Shown here piece after piece: positions 6,206 through 10,257 of a stretch of 10,257 bases of DNA (position 1 is its first letter; each line of letters starts with the position of its first letter). The notes below the pieces were generated by a model that was not told the origin of the DNA, ran no database searches, and saw only the letters and a program-made list of their open reading frames with translations. The translations under genes were made by a program, and so were the position numbers. The DNA comes from Clostridia bacterium (GTDB lineage: Bacteria; Bacillota; Clostridia; Oscillospirales; CAG-272), in contig JAFTLM010000082.1 of NCBI GenBank assembly GCA_017455945.1, positions 1 to 10,257 of the forward strand, written 5' to 3'.

Positions 6206-7297
6206 ATGGCAAAGAAATGGAAAGTTGCGGTTGTAGGTTGCGGAATGTTCGCCCACGCTCAGTATTTTAAGAACATCTCCAAGGAAGCTAACGCAGAATG
6301 CGTTGCCGCTGTGGATATCGTATATGAGCGAGCTTTGGACGCCTGCAAGAAATATAATATTCCCAATGCTTATTCAAACGTATATGAGCTTCTTGAAAAA
6401 TGCGATGTGGATATCGTTATCGATGCGGCTTCAATCCAGGCACACCACGAAATAAATATGGCAGTCCTCGGTGCGGGTAAACACCTTTGTACGCAAAAGC
6501 CCGCCGCGCCCACAGTTGAACAGCTTACAGAGCAGATAGAGCTTGCAAAGAAAATGGGTGTGAAAATGGTTTGCGCCCCAATTCATCCTATGAGATATGA
6601 TATTAATATCGCTAAGCAGATAATGCACGACGGAGGTATCGGAAACCCCTACTATATAAAATGTAATATGTCACACGGCGGGCCGGAGTACTTCCAGTAC
6701 CGTGATGCCGACCCATCATGGTTCTTTGAGCCCGGTGCGGGAGCACTCGTTGATATGGGTGTACACGCATTGCAGATAGTAACAAGCTTGTTTGGTGCGG
6801 CAAAAGCCTTTTCGTGTATGGCAAAGGTAACTACGCCTGTGCGTGAGATTCGTTCGGGTAATTATGACGGTAAGAAAATAAAGGCAGATATGATACCCGA
6901 TCACTACGTTGTCACACTTGATTACGGAGATGGAAAAATGGCACTTGTTGAATCGGGCTTTTCTATGAAGAGCAGTAAAGCACCGCAGATGGAAATTTTC
7001 GGAGATCAGGGCACTATTTCCTTCACGTCGCCTTATATGACTAACCCTATTCCCGATGTGTATGTCGACGCTCCCGAAAGAGGTATACGCGGTTGGATGA
7101 CTCCGATGCAGTGGATCAAACCGCCCAAGAAACTTAACAGCCAGTGCTGCTTACTTGGCGATCTTGTTAATGCTATTGAGAACGATACCGCTCCCGTTCT
7201 TTCACCCGAACACGCACGTCACGTGCTTGAAATAATGTGCAAGATTCCCGAGGCAATAGAAAGCGGAAATCGCATTGCGCTTGAAACAACCTTTTGA
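6206..7297 (+). CDS. Gfo/Idh/MocA-family NAD(P)-dependent oxidoreductase (first of three)
   Basis: Dehydrogenase of 363 residues of the family that oxidises or reduces hydroxyls of sugars, inositols and related compounds. The N-terminal Rossmann fold shows KVAVVGCGMFA (nucleotide loop about 11-16) and VAAVD (34-38). The usual EKP motif is QKP here (97-99): the catalytic Lys98 stays and the Glu is replaced by Gln. The C-terminal substrate domain carries GAGALVDMGVH, with the general acid-base pair Asp183/His187. AGGAGG stands 6 bases before the ATG at 6206. It is the first gene after the divergent control region, and the next oxidoreductase begins 17 bp after its stop. The three neighbours are paralogues but far from identical, so this is not a recent duplication. 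The protein looks cytoplasmic, with no signal peptide. The substrate cannot be deduced. Confidence 0.93.
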   Translation: MAKKWKVAVVGCGMFAHAQYFKNISKEANAECVAAVDIVYERALDACKKYNIPNAYSNVYELLEKCDVDIVIDAASIQAHHEINMAVLGAGKHLCTQKPAAPTVEQLTEQIELAKKMGVKMVCAPIHPMRYDINIAKQIMHDGGIGNPYYIKCNMSHGGPEYFQYRDADPSWFFEPGAGALVDMGVHALQIVTSLFGAAKAFSCMAKVTTPVREIRSGNYDGKKIKADMIPDHYVVTLDYGDGKMALVESGFSMKSSKAPQMEIFGDQGTISFTSPYMTNPIPDVYVDAPERGIRGWMTPMQWIKPPKKLNSQCCLLGDLVNAIENDTAPVLSPEHARHVLEIMCKIPEAIESGNRIALETTF

Positions 7298-7300
7298 TAT

Positions 7301-7305
7301 GGGAG
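7301..7305 (+). promoter_or_regulatory. Ribosome binding site that fixes the second oxidoreductase start
   Basis: GGGAG stands 9 bases before the ATG at 7315. A TTG start at 7294 would overlap the previous gene, lies upstream of this site and would add seven residues before the conserved KLKVAIFG strand, so the ATG is preferred. Confidence 0.7.
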
Positions 7306-7314
7306 AATGATACT

Positions 7315-8394
7315 ATGGAAAAGTTAAAAGTAGCGATATTCGGATTGGCTCATCCTCATGCCGCCGCACTCACAAGAGCATTTAAAGCACTTCCCGATGA
7401 GGTTGAAATTGTTGGTTATGCGGAGGTTGGACCTTATGATGACCAAACCCACGAGGAACGTTACAGAAATATAGGGAAACAGGCTGACGACCTCAAGAAA
7501 TATGATGATTGGAGAGAGCTTCTCGATTGTGGACTTGACATAGCGGTTGTTGCGACAGAAAATTCTGTTTGTGCCGATGTTGCTTGTGAAATTCTTACTA
7601 AAGGTATATCGATTATCAACGAAAAACCTATAGCAATAAATTATGCCGACGCCAAGAGAATGGCGGATACGGCTAAGGCAAATAACGTCCATGTAATTAC
7701 CAACTGGCCCGTTGCTTGGTTTCCTGCATTTAACTACGCAAAGAAGCTTGCCGATGACGGTGTTGTAGGAAAAATAATGCGAGTGGTTTATAGAAGCCCC
7801 GCTACCTGGGGCCCTTACTCGTATGGCAATAATCCCACACCTCCGCCGATAGAGTGGTTGAATAAGACTTGGTGGTATAGAAAAGAGTGCGGAGGCGGCT
7901 CTATACTTGACTACGCATGCTACGGTACTGTTCTCGCTACTCATTTCTTTGGCAAAAAGGCAATCCGCGTAAGCGGAATTGCAAAGCAATTTGGTGTTGT
8001 TGGCACGTCGGTAGAGGATTACAGTGCCATGATACTTGATTTTGGTGACGGTGTCGGACTTCTTGAAGGCTCCTGGTCGTCTTACAATCCTGCGGAAATT
8101 CCCACAGGACCCATAATATACGGTGCCGACGGAGTTATTGTCTGCGACAGACATTCTGATACAGTCAAGATATATAAGGGCAATACCCACGCACCCAAGC
8201 CGCCCGTCGAGGTGATAGATTGTTCCGAAATGAACGAATACAGGGGCGATCTTGGAAGAAACATAATTGACTTTATAAAAGGCAAAGCTGCCCTTAACCC
8301 ATTGCTTGAAACCGAAATTAACCTTGCTGTGTGTGCTACTCTTGATGCGGGCAGAAGATCCGCTGAGCAGGGAATAACCGCAGACGTTGAATGA
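7315..8394 (+). CDS. Gfo/Idh/MocA-family oxidoreductase with altered catalytic signature (second of three)
   Basis: Oxidoreductase of 359 residues. The Rossmann strand KLKVAIFG is followed by LAHPHA, so the nucleotide loop is GLAHPHA and not GxGxxG; related loops occur in some family branches. INEKPIA (101-107) keeps the catalytic Lys104. In the C-terminal domain the family DxGxH signature reads DYACY (199-203): the Asp remains but Tyr203 takes the place of His. Tyr at this place is known in some members, such as the dihydrodiol dehydrogenase/GFOR-like branches, so loss of activity should not be assumed. Before this comes a Trp- and Pro-rich segment (about 164-188) that probably shapes the substrate pocket. 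It sits in the middle of the operon, with 17 and 22 bp gaps. It may catalyse a different step from its neighbours; the substrate is unknown. Confidence 0.9.
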   Translation: MEKLKVAIFGLAHPHAAALTRAFKALPDEVEIVGYAEVGPYDDQTHEERYRNIGKQADDLKKYDDWRELLDCGLDIAVVATENSVCADVACEILTKGISIINEKPIAINYADAKRMADTAKANNVHVITNWPVAWFPAFNYAKKLADDGVVGKIMRVVYRSPATWGPYSYGNNPTPPPIEWLNKTWWYRKECGGGSILDYACYGTVLATHFFGKKAIRVSGIAKQFGVVGTSVEDYSAMILDFGDGVGLLEGSWSSYNPAEIPTGPIIYGADGVIVCDRHSDTVKIYKGNTHAPKPPVEVIDCSEMNEYRGDLGRNIIDFIKGKAALNPLLETEINLAVCATLDAGRRSAEQGITADVE

Positions 8395-8401
8395 TTATAA
8401 T

Positions 8402-8407
8402 AAGGAG
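8402..8407 (+). promoter_or_regulatory. Ribosome binding site that fixes the third oxidoreductase start
   Basis: AAGGAG stands 9 bases before the ATG at 8417. A TTG at 8387 would overlap the previous gene and add ten hydrophilic residues before the conserved KKLRVAIIG strand, so the ATG is used. Confidence 0.75.
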
Positions 8408-8416
8408 ATTGATGCT

Positions 8417-9538
8417 ATGAAAAAATTAAGAGTTGCAATTATAGGAACGGGAATGATAGCAAACAGTGCTCATTTTCCTGCACTTAATATTTTGAGAAAA
8501 GAGGGGCTTGTAGAGGTTGTCGGTGTTGCGGATATCCGTGAAATTGCCGCCAAGGAAACAGCCGCAAGACACGACGTTCCAAACTGGTACACCGATCCTC
8601 AGAAGATGCTTGATGAGCTTCACCCCGACTTTGTGGCTGTTTGCACACCCAACGTGTATCACAAAGAGTGGACAATAAAAGCACTCAAAGCAGGTGCTCA
8701 CGTAGCGTGCGAAAAGCCAATCGCTCTTACCGTAGCCGATGCCGAGGAAATGTGGGAAACCGCCAAGGAGTGCGGAAAAATGCTTTTCCCATGCCAGTGT
8801 ATGAGATGGAGAAACTACATGCAGCAGTCAAAGGAGCTTGTTTCTTCGGGCGAGCTTGGTGACGTATACTTCTCGGATATCGAGTTCATAAGACGAATAG
8901 GCGTTCCCACCTGGGGAATGTTCCATATGAAGGAGCATAATTACGGCGGACCCTTCTGCGATCTCGGCGTGCATCTTATCGACTCTCTCCTTTGGATCGT
9001 AGGCGATAAAAAGGTTGATGCTGTTTCGGGTAACGCTTACACAAAGATAGCGAATAAGGGCGAAGATGTCCTTCTCAGTATCGCCGAAAGCGGTGCTTAC
9101 GACGGCACCTTTACTCCCAGACCTTACGATTACAAGGAGTTTAACGTCGAGGATTTTGCTACGGGATTTATGCGTCTTGAAGGCGGAATGAGTGTTAATT
9201 TCAAATTTTCTTGGGCTATTAACCTTCCTACCACAAACCTTGATATGGTCATCTGCGGAGATAAGGGCGGACTTTCCGTCAACAAGGAAAAACTGTACAA
9301 AAACATCGGCAGATATCAAGCGGAAAGCGAAATGAAGTGGTTTGATAACGGTCAGTTCAAGGGGGTGCCCTTTGAACAGCACAGATATATGTACCGTAAC
9401 ATCATCAACACTCTTGCGGGTAAGGAAGAATACCTTATTAAAAAGCACCAGAATATTGAGGTTACAAAGGCAATAGAGTGCTTCTACCGTTCGGCAGAGC
9501 TTGGACGTGAGGTAAGGGCAGAGGAACTTGGCAAATAA
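8417..9538 (+). CDS. Gfo/Idh/MocA-family NAD(P)-dependent oxidoreductase (third of three)
   Basis: Classical family member of 373 residues. It has the nucleotide loop GTGMIA (10-15), the VVGVAD strand (34-39), VCTPN (75-79), the CEKPIALT motif with catalytic Lys100, and GGPFCDLGVHLID with Asp182 and His186. The preceding segment EFIRRIGVPTWGMF (156-169) is common in sugar-type members. A substrate-domain insertion around 210-240 (ANKGEDVLLSIAESGAYDG) is longer than in the two upstream paralogues and may line the active site. No signal peptide is present, so it should act in the cytoplasm. It ends the oxidoreductase operon; its stop codon lies inside a perfect palindrome and a separate promoter follows. 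It is likely to work on the same compound, or a product of it, as the other two enzymes, which is inferred from context only. Confidence 0.94.
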   Translation: MKKLRVAIIGTGMIANSAHFPALNILRKEGLVEVVGVADIREIAAKETAARHDVPNWYTDPQKMLDELHPDFVAVCTPNVYHKEWTIKALKAGAHVACEKPIALTVADAEEMWETAKECGKMLFPCQCMRWRNYMQQSKELVSSGELGDVYFSDIEFIRRIGVPTWGMFHMKEHNYGGPFCDLGVHLIDSLLWIVGDKKVDAVSGNAYTKIANKGEDVLLSIAESGAYDGTFTPRPYDYKEFNVEDFATGFMRLEGGMSVNFKFSWAINLPTTNLDMVICGDKGGLSVNKEKLYKNIGRYQAESEMKWFDNGQFKGVPFEQHRYMYRNIINTLAGKEEYLIKKHQNIEVTKAIECFYRSAELGREVRAEELGK

Positions 9539-9553
9539 TTTATAAATTATTTG
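9532..9553. repeat. 22-bp perfect A/T-rich palindrome over the operon end
   Basis: Both 11-base arms match exactly: CAAATAATTTA (9532-9542) and its complement through 9553. It includes the last Lys codon and the TAA stop of the third oxidoreductase and ends 8 bases before the next -35 box. With almost no G or C and no clear T run after it, it is a poor intrinsic terminator; an operator or chance A/T symmetry are alternatives. Confidence 0.7.
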
Positions 9554-9560
9554 ATTTTGC

Positions 9561-9589
9561 TTGAAAATCGACTTTTTGTGTGTTATAAT
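9561..9589 (+). promoter_or_regulatory. SigA-type promoter with extended -10 before the MBL-fold gene
   Basis: TTGAAA (9561-9566), a 17-bp spacer and TATAAT (9584-9589), with TGn at 9581-9583. Its -10 region is the same TGTTATAAT as in the promoter at 4331-4359. It would start RNA near 9596 with a leader of about 25 bases. Confidence 0.85.
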
Positions 9590-9620
9590 TACTCCAAAGG
9601 GTAAATAAAGGAGAGTAGTT

Positions 9621-10257
9621 ATGAAAATTCACTTTTTGGGAACCTGTTCGGGGACAGAACCCATGCCTGGGAGAAATCATACGTCATGGTGCCTTGAGGT
9701 AGGCGATAAATTATATTTTTTTGACGCGGGCGAGGGATGCTGTCATACCGCCTATCTGATGGGGCTTGATGCACTTTCAATAAAGGCGATATTTATATCC
9801 CACCCACATATAGACCATATCGGCGGACTTGCAAACCTTGTATGGATCGTGGAAAAACTGAGAAGCAGAACAAAGCAGCTTCCCAAACACGGGGGCTTTG
9901 ACGTTTATCTTCCCGATATGGATATTTGGAATGGCGTGTCAAAACTTCTTAAATACAGCGCGGCAGTGGGGGCGAAATATCCTGTAAAAGCCCACCTTGT
10001 TTCGGACGGAGTTGTATGTGACGACGGAACCGTCAGGGTTACGGCATACCGAAATGCCCATATGTCAAATGCTGATTGCTCATTCAGCTACCTTATTGAG
10101 TGTGAGGGAAAACGCGTAGTCTATTCGGGCGATGTAAAAAAATATTCCGAAATGGACGAAGCTATCGGAGAGCATTGCGATGCCCTCATATGCGAGAAGG
10201 GACACCATATGATAGACGATACCTACGAATACCTGAAAACAAAAACCATCGACAGAA
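9621..10257 (+). CDS. RNase Z-like metallo-beta-lactamase-fold hydrolase (3' truncated by window)
   Basis: The first 212 residues of a metal-dependent hydrolase that continues past the right edge; the frame is open throughout. It begins MKIHFLGTCSGTEPMPGRNH, the opening typical of RNase Z and the related class III MBL hydrolases, followed by FFDAGEG. The metal-binding motif SHPHIDHIGG (60-69) supplies His61, His63, Asp65 and His66; His147 (RNAHM) and Asp171 (YSGD) are the next ligands, and the final His is probably beyond the edge or near GHH (194-196). AAAGGAG stands 7 bases before the ATG. It has its own promoter, so it need not belong to the oxidoreductase operon. Members range from tRNA 3' processing to small-molecule ester hydrolysis. 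It does not look like canonical RNase Z, because the usual FLGTGAAVPT start is altered, so I leave it unnamed. Confidence 0.88.
   Translation, partial: MKIHFLGTCSGTEPMPGRNHTSWCLEVGDKLYFFDAGEGCCHTAYLMGLDALSIKAIFISHPHIDHIGGLANLVWIVEKLRSRTKQLPKHGGFDVYLPDMDIWNGVSKLLKYSAAVGAKYPVKAHLVSDGVVCDDGTVRVTAYRNAHMSNADCSFSYLIECEGKRVVYSGDVKKYSEMDEAIGEHCDALICEKGHHMIDDTYEYLKTKTIDR

Noticed and set aside
7294..7314. TTG start giving the second oxidoreductase seven more residues and an overlap with the first
   Set aside because: GGGAG is placed for the ATG at 7315, which begins right before the conserved first Rossmann strand.
7324..8190. Open frame of 288 codons on the minus strand opposite the second oxidoreductase
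   Set aside because: It is antisense to conserved Gfo/Idh/MocA motifs and its translation shows no domain pattern; long shadow frames are common opposite such codon use.
8828..9448. Open frame of 206 codons on the minus strand opposite the third oxidoreductase
   Set aside because: No motif or credible ribosome site; the plus-strand gene is secure.
6206..9538. Tandem recent duplication of one oxidoreductase gene
   Set aside because: The three proteins share family motifs only; lengths, signature residues and substrate-domain segments differ throughout, so any duplication is ancient or the genes were assembled separately.
9532..9559. A/T palindrome as an intrinsic terminator of the oxidoreductase operon
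   Set aside because: The stem is almost wholly A-T pairs and only four T residues occur nearby (9556-9559), so a stable hairpin with a proper T tract is not present.

Overview
The window looks like chromosomal DNA of a Gram-positive, low-to-moderate GC member of the Bacillota, most likely an anaerobic gut-type clostridium. This is inferred from a class B sortase, strong AGGAGG-type ribosome sites, close-to-consensus SigA promoters (TTGACA/TTGAAA, 17 bp, TGnTATAAT), A/T-rich intergenic DNA and tightly packed operons. No tRNA, rRNA, CRISPR array, insertion sequence or phage gene is visible. No exact species can be named from the sequence.

Region 1 (1-4319, + strand) is the tail of an operon. 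It holds the DNA-binding end of an OmpR-type response regulator (left-truncated), its membrane histidine kinase, a class B sortase, an RlmA-type 23S rRNA guanine methyltransferase and a soluble family 2 glycosyltransferase. Gaps are 24, 5, -8 and 1 bp. A strong intrinsic terminator closes the unit. The theme is envelope sensing and cell-surface modification, with rlmA as a housekeeping or antibiotic-related passenger.

Region 2 (4331-6085) holds two different AraC-family regulators that converge and overlap by 20 bp at their 3' ends. The first (+) has a near-perfect extended -10 promoter. The second (-) has a typical N-terminal cupin sensor and is divergent from region 3.

Region 3 (6086-9553, + strand) begins with a 120-bp divergent control region. 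In it a 39-bp imperfect dyad superimposes the promoter of the cupin-AraC gene on the proposed promoter of an operon of three consecutive Gfo/Idh/MocA-family NAD(P)-dependent oxidoreductases. The three are clearly different paralogues with different catalytic signatures (QKP + DMGVH, EKP + DYACY, EKP + DLGVH). This suggests successive or alternative redox steps on a sugar, inositol or glycoside, with the AraC protein sensing the substrate. The substrate cannot be read from the window.

Region 4 (9532-10257) has a 22-bp perfect A/T-rich palindrome over the last stop codon, a second extended -10 promoter, and the start of an RNase Z-like metallo-beta-lactamase-fold hydrolase that runs off the right edge.

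The most interesting points are the symmetric, mutually overlapping divergent promoters and the three-oxidoreductase operon. Nothing here proves a new system, but that operon is the best candidate for undescribed metabolism.
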